From contig JAGUYQ010000331.1 in the NCBI GenBank assembly GCA_020061285.1, positions 1 to 29,971 on the forward strand: DNA of 29,971 nt, in the 5' to 3' direction. Positions 7,370 to 16,043 of the stretch are shown piece by piece (the stretch's first letter is position 1; every line of letters begins with the position of its first letter). Origin of the DNA: Betaproteobacteria bacterium. GTDB lineage: Bacteria; Pseudomonadota; Gammaproteobacteria; Burkholderiales; UBA9220. The translations under genes were made by a program, and so were the position numbers. The notes beneath the pieces are model-generated. The model was not told the DNA's origin. It saw only the letters and a program-made list of their open reading frames with translations, and did no database searches.

Positions 7370-8563
7370 TCAGGCAAGGGCCTTCTGGATGCGGTCCAGG
7401 GCGATTTCCAGATTCTTCATTGAGGTGGCGAAGGAAATACGGAAATAGCCGGCAGCCCCGAAAGCGGAGCCGGGCACGACGGCAACCCCGACTTTCTCCA
7501 GCAAGTATTCCGATAAAGCCAAGTCGGTGGCCTCAGGGAGTATGCCGCGCAGGTGGAGGTCGTTGATGGCTTCCCGCGCGTCCGGGAAGGCATAGAAAGC
7601 TCCCCCGGCCTTGATGCACTTCAGGCCTTTGATTTCATTAAAACGGCGGACCACGAATTCGTGGCGTTCACGAAAAGCCTTTACCATCGGTTCGATACAG
7701 GACTGATCGCCATCCAGCGCGGCTTGGGCAGCCACCTGGGAGATGGAGGTAGGATTGGAGGTGGATTGGGATTGAAGAATCTCCATCGCCTTGATGATTT
7801 TTTCCGGGCCGGCAGCGTAGCCGATACGCCAGCCGGTCATGGAGTAGGCCTTGGAAACGCCATTCAGCACAACACAGCGATTTTTCAGTTCTGGCGTCGC
7901 GTTGAGGATGTTGACGAACTTTTCTCCGGACAGGTTGACATGTTCGTACATGTCGTCGGTGGCCACCAGCACATGGGGGTGCTTCTTCAGCACTTCGCCC
8001 AGGGCCTTGAGTTCGTTTAGGTTGTATACCGCCCCGGTGGGGTTGGAGGGGCTGTTGATCATGAACAGCTTGGTCTTGGCCGTGATGGCCTCCTCCAGTT
8101 GCACGGGGGTGATCTTGAAGCCTTGTTCGATGCCGCAGTTGACGATGACCGGTTTGGCCTCGGCCACCATGGCGATGTCCGAGTAGGACACCCAGTAAGG
8201 CGCGGGAACCACCACTTCGTCGCCGGGGTTCAGCACCGCCAAGGCCAGGTTGAAAATGCACTGCTTGCCGCCGGCGCCGACAATGATTTCCTTGGCAGTG
8301 TAGTCCAAGTCGTTGTCACGCTTCAATTTGGCGCCAATGGCGTCCTTCAGGCCGGGAATACCAGCCACGGGGGTGTATTTGGTAAAGCCGTCGTCGATGG
8401 CTTTTTTCGCGGCATCCTTGATGTGCTGGGGCGTATCGAAATCGGGCTCGCCGGCGCCGAGGCCGATGATGTCCTTGCCCGCGGCTTTCAGTTTTGCGGC
8501 TCGGGCGGTAACGGCGAGGGTAGGGGATTCCTTGATGGCTTGAACGCGGTGGGAGAGTTCCAA
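7370..8563 (-). CDS. aspC: Pyridoxal-phosphate aspartate-type aminotransferase (class I, subgroup Ib)
   Basis: This 397-residue fold-type I aminotransferase most likely interconverts aspartate and oxaloacetate with 2-oxoglutarate/glutamate in the cytoplasm. Visible active-site features are the substrate-loop region (GLGAGEPDFDTP, 34-45), NPTG at 174-177, D203 and Y206 near the cofactor, and the Schiff-base lysine K238 in SKAYSMTGWRIGY. A C-terminal arginine (YFRISFA) should bind the substrate carboxylate. The start is a TTG with AAGGAAGG just upstream; the resulting N-terminus (ELSHRVQAIKESPTLAV) matches the family, and no alternative ATG precedes it. Length is normal. It is divergent from uvrB. 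A broader substrate range, for example prephenate, cannot be excluded. Confidence 0.9.
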   Translation of the reverse strand: MELSHRVQAIKESPTLAVTARAAKLKAAGKDIIGLGAGEPDFDTPQHIKDAAKKAIDDGFTKYTPVAGIPGLKDAIGAKLKRDNDLDYTAKEIIVGAGGKQCIFNLALAVLNPGDEVVVPAPYWVSYSDIAMVAEAKPVIVNCGIEQGFKITPVQLEEAITAKTKLFMINSPSNPTGAVYNLNELKALGEVLKKHPHVLVATDDMYEHVNLSGEKFVNILNATPELKNRCVVLNGVSKAYSMTGWRIGYAAGPEKIIKAMEILQSQSTSNPTSISQVAAQAALDGDQSCIEPMVKAFRERHEFVVRRFNEIKGLKCIKAGGAFYAFPDAREAINDLHLRGILPEATDLALSEYLLEKVGVAVVPGSAFGAAGYFRISFATSMKNLEIALDRIQKALA

Positions 8564-8615
8564 GATGCCTTCCTTGATTCCTTCATGCCAACGCGCGGAT
8601 TTGGCTGGCCGCGCG

Positions 8616-8624
8616 TGGTAAAAT
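8616..8624 (+). promoter_or_regulatory. uvrB: Candidate extended -10 promoter of uvrB
   Basis: TGGTAAAAT at 8616-8624 fits an extended -10 (TGnTATAAT-like), about 32 bases before the GTG start. No -35 is present at normal spacing: TTGGCT at 8601-8606 is only 12 bases away. Confidence 0.35.
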
Positions 8625-8655
8625 TCCAGTCTGTCAAAAAGCTGTAATTCTACTC

Positions 8656-10689
8656 GTGGTCGTCACTTTTCCCAATAGCCCCTTCCGTCTGCATCAGCCT
8701 TTCGAACCCGCCGGGGACCAGCCAACGGCTATCGCCCAATTGGTGGAGGGGATCGAAAGCGGATTGTCGTTCCAGACCCTGCTGGGGGTAACCGGGTCGG
8801 GCAAAACCTACACCATGGCCAATGTCATTGCCCGCCTTGGCCGGCCGGCGCTGATCATGGCTCCCAACAAGACCCTGGCGGCCCAGTTGTATGCGGAAAT
8901 GCGGGAATTTTTCCCCGAGAACGCCGTGGAGTATTTCGTTTCCTACTACGACTACTATCAGCCGGAAGCCTATGTGCCGTCACGGGATTTGTTCATCGAG
9001 AAGGATTCCAGCATCAACGAGCACATCGAGCAGATGCGGCTTTCGGCCACCAAATCCTTGCTGGAGCGGAAGGACAGTGTGATCGTGGCGACAGTCTCCT
9101 GTATCTATGGTATTGGCGATAAGGACGACTACCACAACATGATCCTGCACCTGCGCATGGGTGACCGGACGGGGCAGCGGGACATCATCAAGCGTTTGTC
9201 GGAAATGCAGTACGAGCGCAACGAGCTGGACTTCCATCGCGGCACTTTCCGCGTGCGGGGAGACGTGATCGACGTCTTTCCGGCGGAAAACTCGGAGCAT
9301 GCCCTGCGTATCACCTTGTTCGACGACGAAGTGGAACTGCTGTCCCTGTTCGATCCGTTAACCGGACATATTCTGCAAAAAATACAGCGATTTACAGTGT
9401 ATCCTTCAAGTCATTACGTGACGCCGCGCAGCACCGTGTTGCGGGCCATGGAGAACATCAAGGAAGAGTTGAGGCAACGGGTGGCATTCTTTACCCAGGA
9501 AAAAAAACTGGTGGAAGCCCAGCGTATCGAGCAGCGCACCCGCTTCGACCTGGAAATGCTCAACGAGCTGGGATTCTGCAAGGGCATCGAAAACTATTCC
9601 CGCCATCTTTCCGGGCGCAAACCGGGGGAGCCGCCGCCGACGCTGATCGACTACCTGCCATCCAACGCGCTGATGATCATCGACGAATCCCATGTCACCG
9701 TGACCCAAGTGGGCGGAATGTACAAGGGCGATCGGGCACGCAAGGAAAACTTGGTCAATTACGGTTTCCGTTTGCCGTCGGCGATGGACAACCGGCCCCT
9801 CAAATTCGAGGAATTCGAGGGCATGATGCGTCAGACCGTGTTCGTTTCCGCCACGCCGGCGAATTATGAAACCGAGCACGCCGGGCAGGTGGTGGAACAG
9901 GTAGTGCGTCCCACGGGCTTGGTGGATCCCCTGGTGGAAATCCGCCCGGTGACGACCCAGGTGGATGACCTGCTATCCGAGGCCAATGCGCGCATCGCCA
10001 ACGGCGAGCGGGTGCTGGTCACTACCTTGACCAAGCGCATGGCGGAGGATTTGACCGATTATTTGGCGGAGCATGGCGTCAAGGTGCGCTACTTGCACTC
10101 GGATATCGACACCGTGGAGCGGGTGGAAATTATCCGCGACCTGCGCCTGGGGGTGTTCGACGTACTGGTTGGCATTAATTTACTGAGGGAAGGCATTGAT
10201 ATACCAGAGGTTTCGCTTGTTGCCATCTTGGATGCGGACAAGGAGGGCTTCCTGCGCTCCGAGCGTTCCCTGATCCAGACCATCGGTCGGGCGGCGCGGC
10301 ACCTTCATGGTACCGCCATCCTCTATGCCGACAAGATTACCAACTCCATGCGCCGGGCCATCGACGAAACCGATCGCCGCCGGACCAAACAAATCGCCTA
10401 TAACGAAGCCCATGGCATTACACCCAAGAGCGTATCCAAACGCATCAAGGACATTATCGACGGCGTTTACAGTCCGGACGAGGCCAAGCAGGAGCTCAAG
10501 GCCGCCCAGGAACGCGCCGCCTATGAGCACATGACCGAAAAGCAACTGGTCAAGGAAATAAAACGAATCGAGAAGGAAATGCTGGCGGCGGCCAAGAATC
10601 TGGAATTCGAGCAGGCCGCCCAGCTCAGGGACAAGCTGAAAGAGTTGAAGCAGAAGTTTTACGGAGTGGAGTTACATGACGAAGACTAA
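8656..10689 (+). CDS. uvrB: Excinuclease ABC subunit B
   Basis: This 677-residue DNA-damage recognition helicase-like ATPase of nucleotide excision repair receives DNA from UvrA and recruits UvrC. It has Walker A GVTGSGKT (44-51), the damage-verification beta-hairpin region with [11 protein letters not shown] (about 98-108), DESH in the ATPase core (343-346), SATP near residue 398, and helicase motifs near GRAARH. A C-terminal UVR domain of about 35 residues ([15 protein letters not shown] onward) binds UvrC. The start is a GTG with no good Shine-Dalgarno; it is the first usable codon and gives the expected N-terminus, with the family sequence [11 protein letters not shown] at 16-26. Full length. 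Its 3' end overlaps the phosphatase gene by 14 bases. Confidence 0.97.
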   Translation: MVVTFPNSPFRLHQPFEPAGDQPTAIAQLVEGIESGLSFQTLLGVTGSGKTYTMANVIARLGRPALIMAPNKTLAAQLYAEMREFFPENAVEYFVSYYDYYQPEAYVPSRDLFIEKDSSINEHIEQMRLSATKSLLERKDSVIVATVSCIYGIGDKDDYHNMILHLRMGDRTGQRDIIKRLSEMQYERNELDFHRGTFRVRGDVIDVFPAENSEHALRITLFDDEVELLSLFDPLTGHILQKIQRFTVYPSSHYVTPRSTVLRAMENIKEELRQRVAFFTQEKKLVEAQRIEQRTRFDLEMLNELGFCKGIENYSRHLSGRKPGEPPPTLIDYLPSNALMIIDESHVTVTQVGGMYKGDRARKENLVNYGFRLPSAMDNRPLKFEEFEGMMRQTVFVSATPANYETEHAGQVVEQVVRPTGLVDPLVEIRPVTTQVDDLLSEANARIANGERVLVTTLTKRMAEDLTDYLAEHGVKVRYLHSDIDTVERVEIIRDLRLGVFDVLVGINLLREGIDIPEVSLVAILDADKEGFLRSERSLIQTIGRAARHLHGTAILYADKITNSMRRAIDETDRRRTKQIAYNEAHGITPKSVSKRIKDIIDGVYSPDEAKQELKAAQERAAYEHMTEKQLVKEIKRIEKEMLAAAKNLEFEQAAQLRDKLKELKQKFYGVELHDED

Positions 10690-11155
10690 GATATTGTTTG
10701 TCTGCATGGGCAACATCTGCCGTTCTCCCACCGCGGAGGGCGTGTTCCGCCGCGTAGTGGAGCAGGAGGGAATGGGGGGGGCGTTCCATATCGATTCTGC
10801 CGGTACCCATGATTATCATATCGGTAAAGAGCCCGATTTGCGGGCCCAGCAGGCGGCGGCGAAGCGGGGCTACGATTTAAGTCCGCTGCGTGGACGGCAG
10901 GTGAGCCGGAAGGATTTCGAGGAGTTCGACCTGATTCTGGCCATGGACCGGGAAAATCTCGCCAATCTTCATCGCCTTTGCGCGCCGGAATACCGATCTA
11001 AGGTGAAGCTGTTCCTGGAGTACAGCCACAACTTTGGCCTCCGGGAAGTGCCCGACCCTTACTTCGGCGGCGCCCAGGGTTTCGAGCATGTCCTGGACCT
11101 CGTGGAGGACGCTTCTAAAGGGTTGCTGGCGGCGTTGGCCGATCAGGAGAAATAG
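10676..11155 (+). CDS. Low-molecular-weight protein tyrosine phosphatase
   Basis: This 159-residue cytoplasmic phosphatase has the P-loop CMGNICRS at 10-17 (C-x5-R, nucleophile C10, R16) right after the first beta-strand, and the general-acid aspartate in DPYF (D127). Both are complete, so the enzyme should be active on phosphotyrosine or small phosphoesters. No tyrosine kinase or polysaccharide export gene is adjacent, so the partner is unknown. The ATG at 10676 lies inside uvrB in another frame (14-base overlap) and has a GGAG-type site just upstream, suggesting co-translation with uvrB. A strong terminator follows. Confidence 0.93.
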   Translation: MTKTKILFVCMGNICRSPTAEGVFRRVVEQEGMGGAFHIDSAGTHDYHIGKEPDLRAQQAAAKRGYDLSPLRGRQVSRKDFEEFDLILAMDRENLANLHRLCAPEYRSKVKLFLEYSHNFGLREVPDPYFGGAQGFEHVLDLVEDASKGLLAALADQEK

Positions 11156-11172
11156 CCCCCGAGTGCTTATTC

Positions 11173-11209
11173 CAACAAAAAAGGCGAGGATTCCTCGCCT
11201 TTTTTGTTG
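11173..11209. terminator. Bidirectional terminator between the phosphatase gene and rne
   Basis: An 18-bp perfect inverted repeat (arms 11173-11190 and 11192-11209) has a GC core GGCGAGGA and A-rich/T-rich outer arms (AAAAAA and TTTTTT). It can stop transcripts arriving from either side: the phosphatase gene (+) ends at 11155 and rne (-) ends at 11223. Confidence 0.88.
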
Positions 11210-11222
11210 TCTGGAAGCCCGA

Positions 11223-13754
11223 TCAGGCTTCTTTTTTGGTTTCCACCATGACCAGGGGTTCGCTGGGCACATCCTGCTGCACTTGCCAAGGACGTGGGGC
11301 ATTGCTGCGTATCGGCGGGGCTGGCTCGGGCTCGGCATGGCTTTCGATGGCCTGAAGAGCCTCGGGCCGGGTTTCGATCATCACCAAATCGCTGGCCGGT
11401 GCAGGTGCAGGTTTTGGAGCGACTTCCTGGGGAGAGCGGCGGCGGCGGCGGGGTTTATCCTCTTCCGCTGTTTCGGCCTTGGCTGGCTTGCCCTCGTCTA
11501 TTTGACCCAGGGGGGGCGATTTTTCCAATGTCGCTTCCACGGCTACCGCTTCGCTGGCCGGCTTGATTTCTTGAACCGGTTCCTGTTTGGACTCAGCAGG
11601 CGCCGGTTCCGCAATGCTCACCTGGGGAGCGGCGGCAAGCTCAGCATGAACCGGCTCCACGACTACGGGAAGAGGCGCGGCAACAACCCCGGAGGGTACT
11701 TCAGCCTGAATGGCAGGGGTTGCCGACACGGTTCCTTCTTCGCGGCGCTCGCCACGGCGTCCGCCGCGATTGCGGCGGCGGCGGTTTTCGCTCCCCTCGG
11801 CGGTCTCTGGCCTTGTCGAGGCGGCGGGCTGAGCCTGCCTGGCGGCTTGCTCCACGGACTCTTTCTTGGCTTGTTGAGCGGGGCGCTCTTGGCGTTCTGG
11901 ACGCTCCTGACGTGGCGGGCGCTGGGATTGCTGGCGGTTTTCGCCACGGCTTTCTCCGCGCTCTCCCCGGTCACGACCGCGTCCTTCGCGTCCGCTATCC
12001 CGGCCGCCCTCGCGGCGACGCTGTTCTTGACGGACAGGGCGCTTGCGCGGCGGCGGGGTTTCTTCCTTGGGCGTGCCCAGCTTCTGGAACCAGCCTTTGA
12101 TTTTGGTCAGCCAGGTAGAGGAGGGCTCCACCACGACCGGCGCCGGTTGTGCCGGGGTAATGCCCTGCACAGCGGCTTGGGCGCGCTGAGGCTTGGCTTC
12201 GCCGCCTTCCGCTTTCACCGCTTCTTCGGCTACCGGGGCATCCACCATCCTGTAGCTGGGCTGGTTGAATTCCGGTTGAGCGACATCGTCGCGGCGCAGG
12301 CGGGCAACGGTGTAGTGGGGCGTCTCCAAGTGGATGTTGGGGATCAGCAACACGCTGACCTTCAGGCGGGCTTCGATGTTGTGGATGTCGCCGCGCTTCT
12401 CGTTGAGCAGGAAAGTGGCGACGTCCACCGGAACCTGGGCGTGGATGGCGTAGGTGTTTTCCTTCATCGCCTCTTCCTGAATGATGCGCAGGATGTGCAG
12501 GGCGGAGGACTCGATGCCACGAATGTGGCCGGTGCCGTGGCAGCGCGGGCAGGAGATGTGGCTGGTCTCGCCCAGGCTAGGTTGGAGGCGTTGACGGGAC
12601 AGTTCCAGCAGGCCGAAGCGGGAAATCTTACCCATTTGCACCCGTGCACGGTCGAAGTGCAGGGCTTCGCGCAAGCGGTTTTCCACTTCCCGCTGGTTGC
12701 GTTGGCTTTCCATGTCGATGAAGTCGATCACGATCAGGCCGCCTAAGTCGCGCAAGCGCAGTTGGCGGGCCACTTCGTCGGCGGCCTCCAGGTTGGTATT
12801 GAGGGCCGTCTGTTCGATGTCGGAGCCTTTAGTGGCACGGGCGGAGTTGACGTCAACTGAGACCAGGGCCTCGGTGTGGTCGATGATGATGGCGCCGCCG
12901 GAAGGCAGCGTCACTTCGCGGGCGAAGGCGCTCTCGATCTGGTGCTCGATCTGGAAACGGGAGAAGAGGGGGATGTCGTCGGTGTACAGCTTCACCTTGT
13001 TCACGTTCTGGGGCATCACATGGCCCATGAACTGCACCGCCTGCTCGTGGATGAGAGGGGTGTCGATGAGGATTTCGCCGATTTCCGGCTGGAAGTAGTC
13101 GCGGATGGCGCGAATCACCAGGCTGCCTTCCTGGTAGATGAGGAAGGCGCCGCTTTGCTGCTTGGCGGCATTTTCGATGGCGTGCCACAGTTGCAGCAGG
13201 TAATTGAGGTCCCACTGCAACTCTTCCAGGTTGCGTCCGATGCCGGCGGTACGGGCGATGATGCTCATGCCCTGGGGGACTTCCAATTGCGCCATGATGT
13301 CGCGCAACTCGTTGCGGTCTTCTCCCTCGATACGGCGGGATACACCGCCACCACGGGGATTATTGGGCATCAGAACCAAGTAGCGGCCCGCCAGGCTGAT
13401 GAAGGTGGTCAGAGCGGCACCTTTGTTGCCACGCTCGTCCTTCTCTACCTGGACGATGATTTCCTGCCCTTCGCGAACGGCATCCTGGATGCGGGCGCGG
13501 GAGGCATCGACGCTTTCGGCGAAATTGCTGCGGGAGATTTCCTTGAAGGGGAGAAAGCCGTGCCGATCCGTGCCGTAATCGACGAAGGCGGCTTCGAGGC
13601 TGGGCTCGATGCGGGTGATGACCCCTTTGTAGATATTGCTCTTGCGCTGCTCTTTTCCGGCCGATTCAATGTCGAGATCGATCAGTTTTTGACCATCGAC
13701 AATGGCGACCCGCAACTCCTCGGCCTGGGTCGCATTGAATAACATGCGTTTCAT
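11223..13754 (-). CDS. rne: Ribonuclease E
   Basis: This is an 843-residue endoribonuclease of mRNA decay and rRNA/tRNA processing. The start at 13754 gives [10 protein letters not shown], the conserved RNase E N-terminus; a further in-frame start at 13793 would add 13 residues. It has an S1 domain (about 36-120), a 5'-sensor region, and a DNase I-like catalytic part with metal-binding D301 and D344. The zinc-link CPRCHGTG (C402, C405) lies between subunits. After about residue 510 the protein becomes a low-complexity arm rich in Arg, Glu, Pro and Ala, with stretches such as RRRRSP, typical of the degradosome scaffold and RNA-binding region. Two near-identical short motifs, LVMIETR (790-796) and LVMVETK (834-840), close the protein. 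It is divergent from rluC, as in many proteobacteria. Confidence 0.95.
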   Translation of the reverse strand: MKRMLFNATQAEELRVAIVDGQKLIDLDIESAGKEQRKSNIYKGVITRIEPSLEAAFVDYGTDRHGFLPFKEISRSNFAESVDASRARIQDAVREGQEIIVQVEKDERGNKGAALTTFISLAGRYLVLMPNNPRGGGVSRRIEGEDRNELRDIMAQLEVPQGMSIIARTAGIGRNLEELQWDLNYLLQLWHAIENAAKQQSGAFLIYQEGSLVIRAIRDYFQPEIGEILIDTPLIHEQAVQFMGHVMPQNVNKVKLYTDDIPLFSRFQIEHQIESAFAREVTLPSGGAIIIDHTEALVSVDVNSARATKGSDIEQTALNTNLEAADEVARQLRLRDLGGLIVIDFIDMESQRNQREVENRLREALHFDRARVQMGKISRFGLLELSRQRLQPSLGETSHISCPRCHGTGHIRGIESSALHILRIIQEEAMKENTYAIHAQVPVDVATFLLNEKRGDIHNIEARLKVSVLLIPNIHLETPHYTVARLRRDDVAQPEFNQPSYRMVDAPVAEEAVKAEGGEAKPQRAQAAVQGITPAQPAPVVVEPSSTWLTKIKGWFQKLGTPKEETPPPRKRPVRQEQRRREGGRDSGREGRGRDRGERGESRGENRQQSQRPPRQERPERQERPAQQAKKESVEQAARQAQPAASTRPETAEGSENRRRRNRGGRRGERREEGTVSATPAIQAEVPSGVVAAPLPVVVEPVHAELAAAPQVSIAEPAPAESKQEPVQEIKPASEAVAVEATLEKSPPLGQIDEGKPAKAETAEEDKPRRRRRSPQEVAPKPAPAPASDLVMIETRPEALQAIESHAEPEPAPPIRSNAPRPWQVQQDVPSEPLVMVETKKEA

Positions 13755-14095
13755 TTGTTTTCGTTCTCCCGCGCTCACACACGGGAACGACAATGCACGG
13801 CTGCATTAACCGTTAAATAACAGGTTGTTAGTCATTCATCATGGGCTTGTGTAGCGTTAGCAAGTGAAGACATTGGGCCGGGTTGTCCGGTCCCGCCTCA
13901 GTGGGGGCGAGACCCTAAAATTCCAAAAGTGCTTTGAGCGCGTAAATCGTTTACTATCGCTACTTTTTTCTGGTGAGCGAGATTAACCAGCGATTTCCAG
14001 AAAGCCCATGTTTAGTAAGAACTTTCTGCGTGGCGTCGGTGTGCTTTCTCGCACGGATCGTCGCCGGAAATATTAAAGGTTGAAGTATAAGGAAT
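13755..14095. promoter_or_regulatory. rne-rluC divergent intergenic region with hairpins
   Basis: This 341-base stretch has no convincing gene. It must hold the promoters and 5' leaders of rne (-) and rluC (+). A GC-rich hairpin with a 9-bp stem including one G-U pair spans 13889-13914 (GGTCCCGCC and GGCGAGACC on +). A smaller CCGG/CCGG hairpin at 13878-13890 shares two bases with it, so the two may compete. In E. coli the rne leader mediates autoregulation by RNase E; a similar role here is inference. I could not assign promoter boxes confidently. Confidence 0.45.
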
Positions 14096-15058
14096 ATGCC
14101 CGAAATTATCAAAGAATCCGTGAACTGGATAACCATCGACGAGCACGGTGCAGGGCAGAGAATCGACAATTTTCTCATCAAAATCCTCAAGGGGGTACCG
14201 AAAAGCCGTATTTACCGCTTGGTCCGCAGCGGCGAACTGCGGGTGAACAGCAAACGGGTGGGCGCCGATTACCGCTTGCAGGAAGGGGACCGCTTGCGCG
14301 TCCCCCCCATCCGTACCGCGCAGCCGGTGACGGAAAAGCCAGCGGGGCCGGTAGAAGCCCGCCTGGCAGGCTGCGTGCTATACGAGGATGAGGCGCTGGT
14401 TGCGCTCGCCAAACCCGCCGGCATGGCGGTGCATGGGGGCAGCGGCGTCAGCCGCGGGGTGGTGGAGCAACTGCGGTTGGAGCGGCCGGAGGAAAAATTT
14501 CTGGAATTGGTGCATCGCCTGGACAAGGAAACTTCCGGCGTGCTGCTGCTGGCCAAGAAGCGCAGCGCCCTGGTGGGCTTGCATAAACTGATGCGCGAAG
14601 GCGGAGCGGACAAGCGTTACTTGACCCTGGTGAAGGGGGCGTGGCTCAACGACAAACAGCACGTCAAACTGCCCCTGCACAAGTTTCTGACTGAGTCCGG
14701 CGAACGCCGGGTGACGGTGCAGGAGGGAGGGCAAACCTCCCATACCGTGTTCCGCCTGGTTAAGAAATGGAAAGACTACAGCTTGCTGGAGGCCGAGCTT
14801 AAAACCGGACGTACCCATCAGATCCGGGTCCACCTCGCTCATCTCGGTTTCCCTATCCTGGGCGACGACAAATATGGGGATTTCACCCTCAACAAGGAAC
14901 TTCAGAAACAGGGCTTGAAGCGCATGTTCCTGCACGCCCAGCGGATTGCCTTTCCCCACCCCTTGACGGGTGAACCCTTGGTGTTGGAAGCGGCCTTGCC
15001 GGATGACCTGACGGCTTTCCTGGCCAGCCTGGGTGAGCCGAGAAAGGCCGCCGGCTGA
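14096..15058 (+). CDS. rluC: 23S rRNA pseudouridine synthase, RluC type
   Basis: This 320-residue enzyme isomerises specific uridines of 23S rRNA (positions 955, 2504 and 2580 in the E. coli enzyme). An N-terminal S4 RNA-binding domain covers about residues 18-75 (QRIDNFLIKILKGVPKSRIY), followed by the RluA-family catalytic domain. HRLDKETSG (140-148) supplies the catalytic aspartate D143, and KTGRTHQIRVHLAHLGFP is the conserved second motif. AAGGA precedes the ATG. The divergent position next to rne matches the arrangement in E. coli, which supports RluC over RluD. Its stop at 15056-15058 is separated by one base from the stop of the convergent arnD. Confidence 0.93.
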   Translation: MPEIIKESVNWITIDEHGAGQRIDNFLIKILKGVPKSRIYRLVRSGELRVNSKRVGADYRLQEGDRLRVPPIRTAQPVTEKPAGPVEARLAGCVLYEDEALVALAKPAGMAVHGGSGVSRGVVEQLRLERPEEKFLELVHRLDKETSGVLLLAKKRSALVGLHKLMREGGADKRYLTLVKGAWLNDKQHVKLPLHKFLTESGERRVTVQEGGQTSHTVFRLVKKWKDYSLLEAELKTGRTHQIRVHLAHLGFPILGDDKYGDFTLNKELQKQGLKRMFLHAQRIAFPHPLTGEPLVLEAALPDDLTAFLASLGEPRKAAG

Positions 15059-15059
15059 G

Positions 15060-15968
15060 CTAGAGCGGGAAGCGGGGGCCTTGGAGGGCTAAATTTCCCG
15101 AACGGCCGGGTATTTCGCCCAGCACGATTTCATGCCGCGGTAGGGTGGCAAGGTCGAGAGACTGGGCGTAATCCTGCAAGGACACCAGTTCGTAGCCTTG
15201 CGCCCGCCAGCCTTTGAGCAAGCGTTCGAAGGCGCCGGCGAGTTTCATCCCTTCCAACTCCGCATGGAGGGTGTACACATGGCCGGTCGGGGATGGAGAG
15301 GCCGTCAGCTTGAGCAGATGCTCCGCTACGCTATCGGGGGTGATGCCGTCCACACCGATCAGTTCGTCGAGGGTCGGCAGCGTGGTGGGAAGCTGAGGGC
15401 AGGCGACGATTTCCGCGTTCCAGACCGGCGCGAAAGGGTGAGTGCCGCGGGTATCCGAGGCATAGTCGAAGCCCATCCGCTGTTCCAGGCGCAAAGCATG
15501 GACGTTCATTTGCCAACCGGCGGCGCCATGAACATGGGCATTTTCACCGAAGATTTTTTCGTAGCGCTTTTGCGCCAACTCCATCTCCCGCTTGGTCCAT
15601 GCCGCATCCTGCCGGGCGACGTTATCCTGCCACTTGATGTGGTCGTAGCAATGGATGCCGGTTTCGAAGCCGGCGTCTTTCACGCTGCGCATCAGGTCGG
15701 CGCAGCGCCGGCCGATGTCCGGTCCGGGCAGCACGGTGCCGTACATCAAGGTCTTGAAGCCATAATGCTCCACCACCGAGGTACGGGATACCTTCTTCAT
15801 GAAGCCAGGCCGGAACACCCGCTTGATGGCCCGGCCGGTGTGGTCCGGTCCGAGGCTGAAAAGGAAGGTTGCCCCGGCTTGGTGGGCTTGCAGGATTTCC
15901 ACCAGGCGTGGCACGCCCTCGCGGGTGCCGCGGTAGGTATCGACGTCGATTTTGAGGGCAAGTTGCAT
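15060..15968 (-). CDS. arnD: 4-deoxy-4-formamido-L-arabinose-phosphoundecaprenol deformylase (ArnD)
   Basis: This 302-residue polysaccharide-deacetylase-family enzyme removes the formyl group from undecaprenyl-phosphate-Ara4FN after transfer by ArnC. The N-terminus LALKIDVDTYRGTREG closely follows E. coli ArnD, with D8 and D10 in the metal/catalytic motif. H106 and H110 (GIHCYDHIKW) are further metal ligands, and HGAAGW is also conserved. The start at 15968 is chosen to match ArnD; an in-frame TTG at 16007 lies in the intergenic hairpin and would add 13 Ser/Leu-rich residues. No Shine-Dalgarno is obvious. It is the last gene of the arn operon, 75 bases after the decarboxylase gene, and its stop is one base from that of rluC on the other strand. 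Confidence 0.92.
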   Translation of the reverse strand: MQLALKIDVDTYRGTREGVPRLVEILQAHQAGATFLFSLGPDHTGRAIKRVFRPGFMKKVSRTSVVEHYGFKTLMYGTVLPGPDIGRRCADLMRSVKDAGFETGIHCYDHIKWQDNVARQDAAWTKREMELAQKRYEKIFGENAHVHGAAGWQMNVHALRLEQRMGFDYASDTRGTHPFAPVWNAEIVACPQLPTTLPTLDELIGVDGITPDSVAEHLLKLTASPSPTGHVYTLHAELEGMKLAGAFERLLKGWRAQGYELVSLQDYAQSLDLATLPRHEIVLGEIPGRSGNLALQGPRFPL

Positions 15969-15984
15969 TGAAAATGCCGAGAGA

Positions 15985-16034
15985 GAAGAGCGGAGAGTCG
16001 AGAGCAAAAACCGGCTCTCAGCTCACCGCTCTCG
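15985..16034. repeat. Imperfect palindrome between the decarboxylase gene and arnD
   Basis: Two 18-base arms, 15988-16005 and 16016-16033 approximately, pair at 15 of 18 positions around a loop of roughly 8-10 bases rich in A on +. Short GAGAGC units are repeated within the arms. It lies just after the decarboxylase stop and just before arnD. It may be a dispersed REP-like repeat or an mRNA processing/stability hairpin. Confidence 0.6.
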
Positions 16035-16043
16035 AGTGATGTA

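Noticed and set aside
8631..8645. Possible LexA (SOS) box upstream of uvrB
   Set aside because: CTGT occurs twice (8631-8634, 8642-8645), but as a direct repeat; the inverted CTGT-N8-ACAG arrangement needed for LexA is absent.
11034..12746. Long (570-residue) open frame on + opposite rne
   Set aside because: It starts inside the phosphatase gene and runs through the antisense of the low-complexity RNase E arm; its Gly/Leu/Arg-rich product is a composition artefact with no ribosome site.
13960..14190. 76-residue frame on - overlapping the start of rluC
   Set aside because: It overlaps the S4-domain coding region of rluC and has no ribosome site or family similarity.
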